Source of the DNA: an uncultured Bacteroides sp.
GTDB taxonomy: Bacteria; Bacteroidota; Bacteroidia; Bacteroidales; Bacteroidaceae
Assembly (NCBI GenBank): GCA_937890825.1
Contig: CALADS010000079.1
Location: forward strand, 67,762 to 131,761
DNA length: 64,000 nucleotides
Reading direction: 5' to 3'
Position 1 is the first letter of the stretch. The number at the start of each line of letters is the position of its first letter. Positions 43,598 to 50,345 of this stretch are shown piece by piece. The notes beneath the pieces are model-generated. The model searched no databases and had not been told where the DNA came from. It worked only from the letters and a program-made list of their open reading frames with translations. Position numbers and translations under genes: made by a program.

Positions 43598-43618
43598 TGC
43601 GTTGAAGTTTTTGGTCCG

Positions 43619-44380
43619 TTATTTATCTTTCAAGTCACCCAGCGGGTAGAAGGGGAACATGTGTTCTTCCATCCACTTATTGGCTTTTTCCGGTGTCATC
43701 TTCCAGCCCGAGTTACAGGTAGAAACGATTTCTACCAGGTTGCTGCCTTTGCCGGCCATGGAGTTTTCGAACGCCTTGCGGATGGCCTTTTTTGCCTTGC
43801 GGATAGCCGGTACCGACTGTACGCTCTGGCGGGTTACGTAGGCTGTACCTTCCAGTTGGGCAGCTATATCGGCCATCTTCAGCGGATAGCCGTGCAGTTG
43901 CGGGTCGCGTCCGTAGGGGCAAGTCGATGTAGGCATGCCCACCAACGTGGTAGGCGCCATCTGTCCGCCCGTCATACCGTAAATAGCATTGTTGATGAAG
44001 ATGATGGTGATATTTTCGCCACGATTCAGTGCATGAATGGTTTCAGCCGTACCGATACAAGCCAAGTCGCCGTCGCCCTGGTAAGTAAACACCAGGCGGT
44101 CGGGCCACAGACGTTTGATGGCCGTGGCCAAGGCAGGCGCACGTCCGTGTGCAGCCTCTTGCCAGTCAATGTCCAGATAATTATAGATGAACACCGCACA
44201 ACCCACGGGAGAGATGCCGATGGCTTTATCTTCCATACCCATCTCTTCGATAACCTCGGCTATCAGTTTGTGAACCACACCGTGGCTGCATCCCGGGCAA
44301 TAGTGCATGGGATTGTCGTTCATCAGAGTCGGTTTCTTGTAAACCAGGTTCTCAGGCTTGATAATATCTTCTTTTGTCAT
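43619..44380 (-). CDS. 2-oxoacid:ferredoxin oxidoreductase, beta subunit (TPP-binding)
   Basis: A 253-residue protein from the ATG at 44380 (a GTG two codons earlier is less likely). The motif HYCPGCSHGVVHKLIAE, the TPP motif GDGDLACIGTAETIHALNRGENITIIFINN, and GMTGGQMAPTT are diagnostic of KOR/VOR beta subunits. It carries the thiamine diphosphate site. It lies 12 bp after the small membrane protein and 21 bp before the gamma subunit. Substrate, 2-oxoglutarate or branched-chain 2-oxoacid, is uncertain. Confidence 0.93.
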   Translation of the reverse strand: MTKEDIIKPENLVYKKPTLMNDNPMHYCPGCSHGVVHKLIAEVIEEMGMEDKAIGISPVGCAVFIYNYLDIDWQEAAHGRAPALATAIKRLWPDRLVFTYQGDGDLACIGTAETIHALNRGENITIIFINNAIYGMTGGQMAPTTLVGMPTSTCPYGRDPQLHGYPLKMADIAAQLEGTAYVTRQSVQSVPAIRKAKKAIRKAFENSMAGKGSNLVEIVSTCNSGWKMTPEKANKWMEEHMFPFYPLGDLKDK

Positions 44381-44392
44381 AATCACTTCTCC

Positions 44393-44566
44393 TTATCTGT
44401 TGTTGAATCGTACGAAAAACTCCATCATCTTGACAAAGATAGCGGCCCCGCATACATAGAGGAAGAGCTTGAAATCATCTTTGGCCACAAAATAGGTGAT
44501 AAAGGCAGCCAATGCCAATATCATGAACAGGATATTCAGTACGTTTCTTAGTTTATCAGGATTCAT
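44393..44566 (-). CDS. 57-residue membrane protein inside the oxidoreductase operon
   Basis: ATG at 44566, stop at 44393; residues begin MNPDKLRNVLNILFMILALA and end EFFVRFNNR. Two hydrophobic segments (about residues 9-27 and 33-47, LFLYVCGAAIFVKMM) are joined by a short polar turn (VAKDD). It sits 3 bp after the alpha subunit and 12 bp before the beta subunit, which makes a real gene very likely, although it is too short for most gene callers. It could anchor the soluble complex at the membrane. The role is inferred only from place and build. Confidence 0.7.
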   Translation of the reverse strand: MNPDKLRNVLNILFMILALAAFITYFVAKDDFKLFLYVCGAAIFVKMMEFFVRFNNR

Positions 44567-44569
44567 TGT

Positions 44570-45649
44570 TTAAATCAATTTTTCTTTCAGTGCTGCTACG
44601 ATTTCGTCCGGGTCGGGCACGATGCCGCCCAGTCGGCCGAAGTGTTCCACCTTCACCTTACCGTTTACAGCCAGTTTCACATCTTCTATCATTTGTCCGG
44701 CATTCAGCTCGGTTACCAACATACCTTTCACCTTGTCGGCATAGGCAGCAATGGCTTTCGAGGGGAACGGCCACAGAGTAATGGGGCGCAGGATGCCCAC
44801 CTTGATACCTTCTTCGCGCGCCAGTTCCATGGCTTTCTGTCCGATGCGGGCCATAGAGCCAAAAGCAATAATCAGATAGTCGGCATCTTCACAGTTGATT
44901 TCTTCGAAGCGAACCTCGTTTTCTTCTATTTCCTTATATTTAGCCTGGAAGCGGATGTTGTTTTTCTCCATCTCTTCCGGCTTCAGTTCCAGCGAAGTGA
45001 TGATATTGGGCTTGCGGCCTTTCGTCTTACCGGTAGAAGCCCACGGGCATTGTGCTATGACTTCCTCTTCGGTGCGGCGAGGTTTCTGTGCAGGCAGTAC
45101 CACCTTCTCCATCATCTGCCCAATCACTCCGTCGGCCAGGATGATGGCCGGATTACGGTATTTGAAGGCCAGTTCAAATCCCAGCGATACGAAGTCGGCC
45201 ATTTCCTGTACAGAAGCAGGAGCCAGCGCTATGAGCCGGTAGTCGCCATGACCGCCACCTTTTACCGTCTGGAAATAATCCGCCTGGCTAGGCTGGATGG
45301 TACCCAGTCCCGGTCCGCCACGCATCACGTTGACAATCAGACACGGCAGTTCAGCACCGGCGATGTAGGAGATACCTTCCTGTTTCAAACTCACACCGGG
45401 GCTCGACGAGGAAGTCATCACCATTTTACCGCTTCCGGCACCGCCATATACCATATTGATAGCCGCCACTTCACTTTCTGCCTGCAGCACCACCATACCG
45501 GTAGTTTCCCAAGGCTTCAGTTCGGCCAATGTTTCCAGAACCTCCGATTGCGGAGTAATAGGATAACCGAAATATCCGTCGGCTCCGCAGCGGATGGCTG
45601 CATGGGCGATGGCTTCGTTTCCTTTCATTAATACAACTTCTTCTGCCAT
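44570..45649 (-). CDS. vorB: 2-oxoacid:ferredoxin oxidoreductase, alpha subunit (VorB-like)
   Basis: A 359-residue protein from the ATG at 45649, the usual length of this subunit. The start MAEEVVLMKGNEAIAHAAI, the core GYPITPQSEVLETLAELKP, TSSSSPGVSLKQEGISYIAGAELP and GLGTIQPSQADYFQTVKGGGHGDYR match the alpha subunit usually annotated VorB (3-methyl-2-oxobutanoate dehydrogenase). The frame extends 31 codons further into the ferredoxin gene and is not credible there. Members of this group also act on 2-oxoglutarate, so the substrate is open. Confidence 0.92.
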   Translation of the reverse strand: MAEEVVLMKGNEAIAHAAIRCGADGYFGYPITPQSEVLETLAELKPWETTGMVVLQAESEVAAINMVYGGAGSGKMVMTSSSSPGVSLKQEGISYIAGAELPCLIVNVMRGGPGLGTIQPSQADYFQTVKGGGHGDYRLIALAPASVQEMADFVSLGFELAFKYRNPAIILADGVIGQMMEKVVLPAQKPRRTEEEVIAQCPWASTGKTKGRKPNIITSLELKPEEMEKNNIRFQAKYKEIEENEVRFEEINCEDADYLIIAFGSMARIGQKAMELAREEGIKVGILRPITLWPFPSKAIAAYADKVKGMLVTELNAGQMIEDVKLAVNGKVKVEHFGRLGGIVPDPDEIVAALKEKLI

Positions 45650-45666
45650 ATTTCTTCTTGATTTTT

Positions 45667-45894
45667 TTATTCTACTTTTACTTTGTACACTGAGATACAG
45701 CCATCCGGGCACACCGTTGCGCACGATGAGCATCCGTTGCAAGTATCTTCCAATATCTGTTGGGCATAGTTATATCCCTTCACGTTCACCTCTTTGGCGA
45801 GGGCTATGACGTGGAGAGGACAAGCCACGGCACACAGGTTGCATCCTTTGCAACGCTCTGTGTCCACTACGATTGCTCCTTTGATTTTTGCCAT
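45667..45894 (-). CDS. 2[4Fe-4S] ferredoxin subunit
   Basis: A 75-residue protein with two full cluster motifs: CKGCNLCAVACP (near residues 15-26) and CNGCSSCATVCP (near residues 52-63). It is the delta (ferredoxin-like) subunit of the 2-oxoacid oxidoreductase and lies 17 bp upstream of the alpha subunit gene and 17 bp downstream of a TPR gene. Confidence 0.92.
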   Translation of the reverse strand: MAKIKGAIVVDTERCKGCNLCAVACPLHVIALAKEVNVKGYNYAQQILEDTCNGCSSCATVCPDGCISVYKVKVE

Positions 45895-45911
45895 AATTAC
45901 GTTCTTTTATG

Positions 45912-46187
45912 TTATTGATTAAACATGTCTTTGTTGTAGAAGTTTAAGATGTCCATCACCATGCGGTGAGCTTCCTTGGCAGGGCTTTGCGGATTCAGAT
46001 CCATGGCATAGCGGTAGTTGTTCAGGGCCTGCTGCCAATTGCCTTGTTTGCGGTATGCATTGCCGCGCAGGTAGAAAGCCTCGTCGTGGTGGGGCGAGTC
46101 TGTCTGTAGATAATGGTCCAACAAGCTGATAGCCTGTTCCACCTCACCTTGACTGATTAGTGCTTTGATGGTGATTAGTGATTCCAT
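45912..46187 (-). CDS. Small TPR protein leading the oxidoreductase operon
   Basis: A 91-residue protein from the ATG at 46187. It holds two to three TPR motifs (GEVEQAISLLDHYLQTDSPHH, DEAFYLRGNAYRKQGNWQQALNNYRYAMDLNPQ). The frame to 46220 is excluded since the promoter box overlaps it. It has no signal peptide. As first gene of a tightly spaced six-gene operon it may assist assembly of the oxidoreductase or scaffold it, but that is inference. Confidence 0.8.
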   Translation of the reverse strand: MESLITIKALISQGEVEQAISLLDHYLQTDSPHHDEAFYLRGNAYRKQGNWQQALNNYRYAMDLNPQSPAKEAHRMVMDILNFYNKDMFNQ

Positions 46188-46217
46188 ATTCGTTCCGCTT
46201 TTATATATTATGAAATA

Positions 46218-46248
46218 CAAAGATAGGTTTTATTTATAGCACACCAAA
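46218..46248 (-). promoter_or_regulatory. Promoter of the 2-oxoacid oxidoreductase operon
   Basis: Minus-strand TATCTTTG (46225-46218) with TTTG (46248-46245) after exactly 19 bp. It fixes the TPR start at 46187. Confidence 0.7.
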
Positions 46249-46505
46249 ATTGAAAAGTGAAAAAAACTTTATGTCAGATACTGTTTCTCAGATTGGATAA
46301 TGGTTGTTTTGCTAGCGTTTTGTAAATTAGGGTAGGAGGTTGGAAAAATGATTTAATTCCTTGTGTGCAAGCGGATATTTGTAGTTTTTGTGTCTTTTTG
46401 CTCTGTCAAAAAGATATTTTTATGTTGTACAGCTACCTGTTTCTTCCGGGGTGTGTGATGTCTTTTTGTTGTTGGGGCTATGGAGTGAATTTGGCTTAGA
46501 TTTCA

Positions 46506-46583
46506 TTCCATGGAGTTGCAAAAGTATCTCCATGGATTCAGGAAACTCAATCCATGGATTTAGGATGACGAATCCATGGATTG
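46506..46583. repeat. Four CCATGG palindromes at exact 22-bp spacing
   Basis: CCATGG occurs at 46508, 46530, 46552 and 46574, each 22 bp from the next. The last two are embedded in the longer palindrome ATCCATGGAT and the second in CTCCATGGATT. The intervening bases are only loosely similar, so the fixed element is the palindrome and its phase of about two helical turns. A degenerate fifth copy (TCATGT, 46596) continues the phase. Confidence 0.8.
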
Positions 46584-46708
46584 AAAAGTCTGTCTTCATG
46601 TGTTCTGCAGACAAGCTGTTGGTTTCTGAATGAAAAGCTATAGGTTTGTGTTCCTAGAGTTCAGCTTATTTTTAAGAAACCTGCAGTATAATCTTTTGAG
46701 TGATTTAC

Positions 46709-46808
46709 CTTTCACCTTTCACCCTTCACCCGCTGATTATCAGAGTGAAATGGGTGAACCCTTCACTGGGCGGAGGATGAAAAGTGAGACCTTTCACCCG
46801 GTGAAGGG
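46709..46808. repeat. TTCACC/GGTGAA repeat cluster
   Basis: Three tandem 7-bp units (CCTTTCA, CCTTTCA, CCCTTCA) at 46709-46729, then inverted GGGTGAA (46752) and CCCTTCAC (46759), and a palindrome CTTTCACC-CGGTGAAGGG near 46791-46808. It abuts the 3' end of the aldose-epimerase-like gene. Confidence 0.6.
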
Positions 46809-46828
46809 TAGGGGATGTTGAGGCTTTA

Positions 46829-47707
46829 TCAATCTTCGATGAGGATGCTATAAGTGCCGTGGAAGGTTTCACCGGGGGCTACTGTTTGCATCCATTCACA
46901 GTCTTTCCATTCTCCTTCGTAGCCTACGGTGTCGCAGCGTCCGTACCACGGTTCGATGCAGATAAACGGGCAGTCGGGATGAGCTACGGTAGGCGACCAT
47001 AAAGCTACCAGTGGCGTATTGAATTCCAGGCTCACTATCGGTTTCTTTTCGGTAGAGAGCAGAGTTACCTTCTTTAGCTGGTGGCGGTCGATGATATACG
47101 TATCGCAGTCGAACGTATGGCGGTGGAGCGGCATCAGCCCTTCTTCATTCAAGGTAAGCATACGACGTTCGGGCGAAGCGCAACCTTTTTCCAGCGGACT
47201 GATGTATTCCAGTCCATCGGTCTGGTCGAAAGAGAAATAACCCTTATGCTCTTCTTCCGGCTGAAAATTAGGGAAGTAGAAAGCCGGATGCGCACCGATT
47301 TGGAAAGGCATTTCTTCCTTACCGGTATTCTCTACGCTCCATTTCACCAGGATTCGGTTGTCGGTGAGTTGGTAACCTATTTCCAGACGGAACGGGAAGG
47401 GGAATTTGGCCAGTGTTTCCGGTGTGCTTTCCAAGCGGTATTTTACTTCGTCTTCACTTTGGTGTATTAGTTGGAAGTCCATATCGCGGGCAAATCCGTG
47501 CTGCCCTATTTCGTAGGTTTGTCCGTTGTGGCGGTATTGGTTGTTCCATACGCGTCCTACGTTGGGAAACAATACCGGTGAGCGTCTTCCCCAAAAACGG
47601 GCGTCACCCTGCCATAAATATTCTTTGCCTTCTTTTTGAATGCTCTGCAGTTCGGCTCCGTGAGCAGCAATGCCAATGGTGAGCGTTGAGTTCGAAATCT
47701 TTTCCAT
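46829..47707 (-). CDS. Aldose 1-epimerase family protein
   Basis: A 292-residue protein from the ATG at 47707. It shows the galactose-mutarotase-like beta-sandwich pattern: AAHGAELQSIQKEGKEYLWQ, RSPVLFPNVGRVWNN, GQHGFARDMDF, PFQIGAHPAFYFP (with the His/Asp region), and CIEPWYGRCD near the end. This is the YeaD/LacX-type subgroup, which acts on free or phosphorylated sugars. The frame open to 47995 runs through a tRNA gene and is not coding there. It is monocistronic. Confidence 0.88.
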   Translation of the reverse strand: MEKISNSTLTIGIAAHGAELQSIQKEGKEYLWQGDARFWGRRSPVLFPNVGRVWNNQYRHNGQTYEIGQHGFARDMDFQLIHQSEDEVKYRLESTPETLAKFPFPFRLEIGYQLTDNRILVKWSVENTGKEEMPFQIGAHPAFYFPNFQPEEEHKGYFSFDQTDGLEYISPLEKGCASPERRMLTLNEEGLMPLHRHTFDCDTYIIDRHQLKKVTLLSTEKKPIVSLEFNTPLVALWSPTVAHPDCPFICIEPWYGRCDTVGYEGEWKDCEWMQTVAPGETFHGTYSILIED

Positions 47708-47742
47708 GAAGTAGGGTATTAAGTTAGGTGAATTAGTTGATT

Positions 47743-47750
47743 CAAAGGTA
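47743..47750 (-). promoter_or_regulatory. -7 box of the aldose-epimerase-like gene
   Basis: Minus-strand TACCTTTG, 35 bp before the ATG at 47707. No -33 element is evident. Confidence 0.5.
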
Positions 47751-47791
47751 GTGCTTTTTACGGTAAAACTATGCGGTGATAAAAACAAAAA

Positions 47792-47817
47792 GAGGAAATT
47801 CTTTTCAGAACTTCCTC
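47792..47817 (-). terminator. Terminator of tRNA-His copy 1
   Basis: GAGGAA/TTCCTC stem with an inner TTC/GAA pairing, followed on the minus strand by a U-rich run. It lies 11 bp past the tRNA. Confidence 0.65.
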
Positions 47818-47828
47818 TTTTGCTTTGG

Positions 47829-47903
47829 GGTGGCAGATGGGACTCGAACCCACGACATTCAGAACCACAATCTGACGCTCTAACCAACTGAACTACAGCC
47901 ACC
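47829..47903 (-). tRNA. tRNA-His (GTG), copy 1
   Basis: On the minus strand the cloverleaf reads GTGGCTG acceptor, D arm TAGTTCAGTTGGTTAGAGC, anticodon loop TTGTGGT with anticodon GTG, and T arm GTGGGTTCGAGTCCCAT. The extra G-1 opposite C73, the identity element of tRNA-His, is encoded. There is a U.U mismatch in the sixth acceptor pair in this reading. The CCA is not encoded. Confidence 0.93.
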
Positions 47904-47931
47904 ATGTTGCTTTGATTTCTCAAATGCGGTG

Positions 47932-47963
47932 CAAAGATAGTATATTCGTTCGAATTAGCCAAA
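47932..47963 (-). promoter_or_regulatory. Promoter of tRNA-His copy 1
   Basis: Minus-strand TATCTTTG (47939-47932) with TTTG (47963-47960) after 20 bp. Confidence 0.6.
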
Positions 47964-47990
47964 TATTTTGAATAAAATCCATGCATAAAA

Positions 47991-48030
47991 AGCAAGAGAG
48001 GAAATTCTTTTCAGAACTTCCTCTCTTGCT
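47991..48030 (-). terminator. Terminator of tRNA-His copy 2
   Basis: A 13-bp perfect stem AGCAAGAGAGGAA (47991-48003) with TTCCTCTCTTGCT (48018-48030), followed on the minus strand by UUUU. Confidence 0.7.
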
Positions 48031-48033
48031 TTG

Positions 48034-48108
48034 GGTGGCAGATGGGACTCGAACCCACGACATTCAGAACCACAATCTGACGCTCTAACCAACTGAACTA
48101 CAGCCACC
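48034..48108 (-). tRNA. tRNA-His (GTG), copy 2
   Basis: Identical in sequence to copy 1, 205 bp away, with the same G-1:C73 pair and GTG anticodon. The repeat includes the terminator hairpin and the -7 box, so a unit of about 148 bp was duplicated with its own signals. Confidence 0.93.
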
Positions 48109-48136
48109 ATGTTGCTTTGATTTCTCAAATGCGGTG

Positions 48137-48167
48137 CAAAGATAGAGCTTTTATTTGAATCTGCAAA
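48137..48167 (-). promoter_or_regulatory. Promoter of tRNA-His copy 2
   Basis: Minus-strand TATCTTTG (48144-48137) with TTTG (48167-48164) after 19 bp. Confidence 0.6.
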
Positions 48168-48187
48168 TTTTCGAGGCTACTTTTTTA

Positions 48188-49333
48188 TTAATGACTTTCT
48201 TTTTTCTCTTCTATGCCCCGGTTGTGTGCTTGCAGCAGCTTGCGGCTCTCTTCCCGAAAGAACAGCAGACGGGTGCGTGCTGCTGGCGGCAGTGAGTCGG
48301 CAGGATAGTCTGCGGGTAACAGTTGGAATTGGCGGGTGCTGCTCCATTCAGGTCGGAGTGTCCATACCAAACTGTAGTTGCAACGCACCAGCCTGCAATA
48401 AGGAGGAACGATGGGGGCAGGCCTGTACAAGCGTTTCTCTGTTCCCCTGCGGGGAGGAATAGGGCAGTCGGTCAATGGATATTTTTCTAATTCTAAAGTT
48501 ACCATAGCACCGCCATTGGTGTGTGGGGCACGCATATTCGAGATATAATTTCCCAGCGAATAAACCACTGCATACTGGTGTGTTCCATCGGTGCGCAGTT
48601 CCATGGGCTGAATCACGTGCGGATGGGAGCCGATGATGTGGGTTACTCCCTGTTCCAGCAGCCAGTCGGCCAGTTGTTCTTGCTCTCGGTTGGGTATTCG
48701 CTGGTATTCATTGCCCCAATGCATGCAGGCGATGATGGCGTCTGGTCTGCGGGCTTGTGCGCTGCGGATATCCTTGGCTATTTGTTGCCGGTCGATGTAA
48801 TTCACTACTTGCGGAGTGGAGACGGGTATACCGTTGGTGCCATACGTATAGTTCAGCAGCGCTATGCGGAAGCCTTTCTTTTCGATAAACAGCGGATAGC
48901 GTGCCTTCCGTTCTTCCGGATTACGGTAGGTACCGGCGAAAGGGATGTTCCGGGTTTCCAATTGCCGGATGGTACGTTCCAGTCCGGCTTTTCCGCGGTC
49001 CAGACAGTGATTGTTGGCTGTGAGCAGCACATCGAATCCGGCCTCCTGAATGGCCGACAGGTACTCGTCGGGTGCGCTGAATGTGGGGTAGCCACGATAG
49101 GGCTTTCCGCCCAAGGTTACCTCCAGGTTTCCGATGGCCACATCGGCTTGTGAAATCTGTTCTTTCACGTGGGCAAAGCAAGCGGAATAATCGTACGTGC
49201 CTGCATCGGTGCGGGCAGCATCTATCTGCGCCTGATGCTGCATCAGGTCGCCCACAAACAGCAGCTTGATTCTTTCCTGTGCAGAAAGAATCAAGCTGCT
49301 GAAGAGTATGAGAACAATCGTTGTAATTCTCAT
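48188..49333 (-). CDS. CapA-family secreted metallophosphatase-like protein
   Basis: A 381-residue protein with a short signal peptide (RITTIVLILFSSLILSAQ). The CapA/PgsA metallophosphatase motifs are in order: FVGDLMQHQAQI, AIGNLEVTLGG, LTANNHCLDRG, CMHWGNEYQ and IGSHPHVIQPMEL, then SLGNYISN. The family includes poly-gamma-glutamate synthesis protein CapA, but no capBC genes adjoin. It begins 8 bp after folD on the same strand and is probably cotranscribed with it. Its substrate is unknown. Confidence 0.85.
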   Translation of the reverse strand: MRITTIVLILFSSLILSAQERIKLLFVGDLMQHQAQIDAARTDAGTYDYSACFAHVKEQISQADVAIGNLEVTLGGKPYRGYPTFSAPDEYLSAIQEAGFDVLLTANNHCLDRGKAGLERTIRQLETRNIPFAGTYRNPEERKARYPLFIEKKGFRIALLNYTYGTNGIPVSTPQVVNYIDRQQIAKDIRSAQARRPDAIIACMHWGNEYQRIPNREQEQLADWLLEQGVTHIIGSHPHVIQPMELRTDGTHQYAVVYSLGNYISNMRAPHTNGGAMVTLELEKYPLTDCPIPPRRGTEKRLYRPAPIVPPYCRLVRCNYSLVWTLRPEWSSTRQFQLLPADYPADSLPPAARTRLLFFREESRKLLQAHNRGIEEKKESH

Positions 49334-49341
49334 ACCTGATA

Positions 49342-50226
49342 TTAGGCACCATAGATGGCCTTCTTACCGGCCAGTAAGGTGTTTTTCATCAGCGATACGA
49401 TGGTCATGGGACCTACGCCGCCCGGCACCGGAGTAATGAAAGAACATTTCGGAGCCACTTCATCGAATTTTACGTCGCCTGTCAGTTTGAAGCCCGATTT
49501 ACGCGTGGCGTCTGGTACGCGGGTAGTACCCACATCAATTACCACCGCTCCTTCTTTTACCATTTCGGCCTTCACAAAATTAGGTTGCCCCATGGCAGCA
49601 ATGATGATATCCGCTTCCTGACATTCCTTAATCAAATCTTTGCTGCGGCTGTGGCACACCGTAACGGTAGCATCGCCCGGATAGGCTTTTTGCATCATCA
49701 GCGAAGCCATGGGCTTGCCCACAATGTTGCTGCGACCCAGTACCACACATTTCTTACCGGAGGTTTCAATCTGATAGCGTTTCAGTAATTCCAGAATGCC
49801 GTTAGGGGTGGCCGATACATAGCAGGGAAGCCCGATAGACATCCGGCCCACGTTGATGGGGTGGAATCCGTCTACATCTTTACGATAGTCGATGGTTTCT
49901 ATCACTTTTTGTTCTGAGATGTGTTTAGGCAAGGGGAGCTGTACGATGAATCCGTCCACATCCGGGTCTTCATTCAACTCGCGCACCTTGGCCAGCAGTT
50001 CTTCTTCCGTTACATCGGCTTCGTAGCGGATAAGCGAAGACTTGAAACCACATACTTCGCAGGCCTTTACTTTAGCGGCTACATACGTTTCGCTGCCGCC
50101 GTCGTGCCCCACCAGGATGGCTGCCAGGTGAGGACGTTTGCCGCCTCGGGCCACAATTTCGGCCACTTCGGCAGCAATCTCCTGCTTCACTTGTTCCGAA
50201 ATAGCTTTTCCATCAATCAGTTGCAT
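49342..50226 (-). CDS. folD: Methylenetetrahydrofolate dehydrogenase/cyclohydrolase
   Basis: A 294-residue bifunctional enzyme. The N-terminal YVAAKVKACEVCGF carries the catalytic Lys context, DGFIVQLPLPKHI is the second signature, and VVLGRSNIVGKPMASLMM and PVPGGVGPMTI mark the NADP-binding domain. It interconverts 5,10-methylene-THF and 10-formyl-THF in the cytoplasm. It is the first gene of the folD-capA-like pair. Confidence 0.95.
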   Translation of the reverse strand: MQLIDGKAISEQVKQEIAAEVAEIVARGGKRPHLAAILVGHDGGSETYVAAKVKACEVCGFKSSLIRYEADVTEEELLAKVRELNEDPDVDGFIVQLPLPKHISEQKVIETIDYRKDVDGFHPINVGRMSIGLPCYVSATPNGILELLKRYQIETSGKKCVVLGRSNIVGKPMASLMMQKAYPGDATVTVCHSRSKDLIKECQEADIIIAAMGQPNFVKAEMVKEGAVVIDVGTTRVPDATRKSGFKLTGDVKFDEVAPKCSFITPVPGGVGPMTIVSLMKNTLLAGKKAIYGA

Positions 50227-50298
50227 ATTTTTCTGTGTTTTTTAGGGTTAAATTTATCTGTTGCGAATGTACTATAAATCATGAAAGATACATAATAA

Positions 50299-50331
50299 AA
50301 AAAGGAGAAAGTTTATCACTTTCTCCTTTTT
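50299..50331 (-). terminator. Terminator of the rho-ffh unit
   Basis: A perfect 13-bp stem AAAAAGGAGAAAG (50299-50311) with CTTTCTCCTTTTT (50319-50331), followed on the minus strand by U. It lies 15 bp beyond the ffh stop codon. Confidence 0.85.
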
Positions 50332-50345
50332 ATAGGGATGCTGGC

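Larger units (their letters stand above)
46188..46828. other. 641-bp gene-free stretch with repeats
   Basis: No credible gene: the only open frames run through repeats whose period is not a multiple of three. It holds the operon promoter (46218-46248), a small CTTTTTG/CAAAAAG hairpin (46394-46413), four CCATGG palindromes (46508-46579), and a cluster of TTCACC/GGTGAA words (46709-46808). Confidence 0.7.

Noticed and set aside
43466..44551. 361-codon plus-strand frame
   Set aside because: Antisense to three oxidoreductase operon genes with clear family motifs.
46388..46633. Open frame of 81 codons in the repeat region
   Set aside because: It runs through the 22-bp phased palindromes, whose period is not a multiple of three, and has no promoter or plausible protein features.
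46400..46830. CRISPR array
   Set aside because: The 22-bp phased units share only the palindrome, there are no long direct repeats with unique spacers and no cas genes in the window.
47708..47995. N-terminal extension of the aldose-epimerase-like gene
   Set aside because: It would be translated through a tRNA-His gene and its terminator; the promoter box at 47743-47750 also excludes it.
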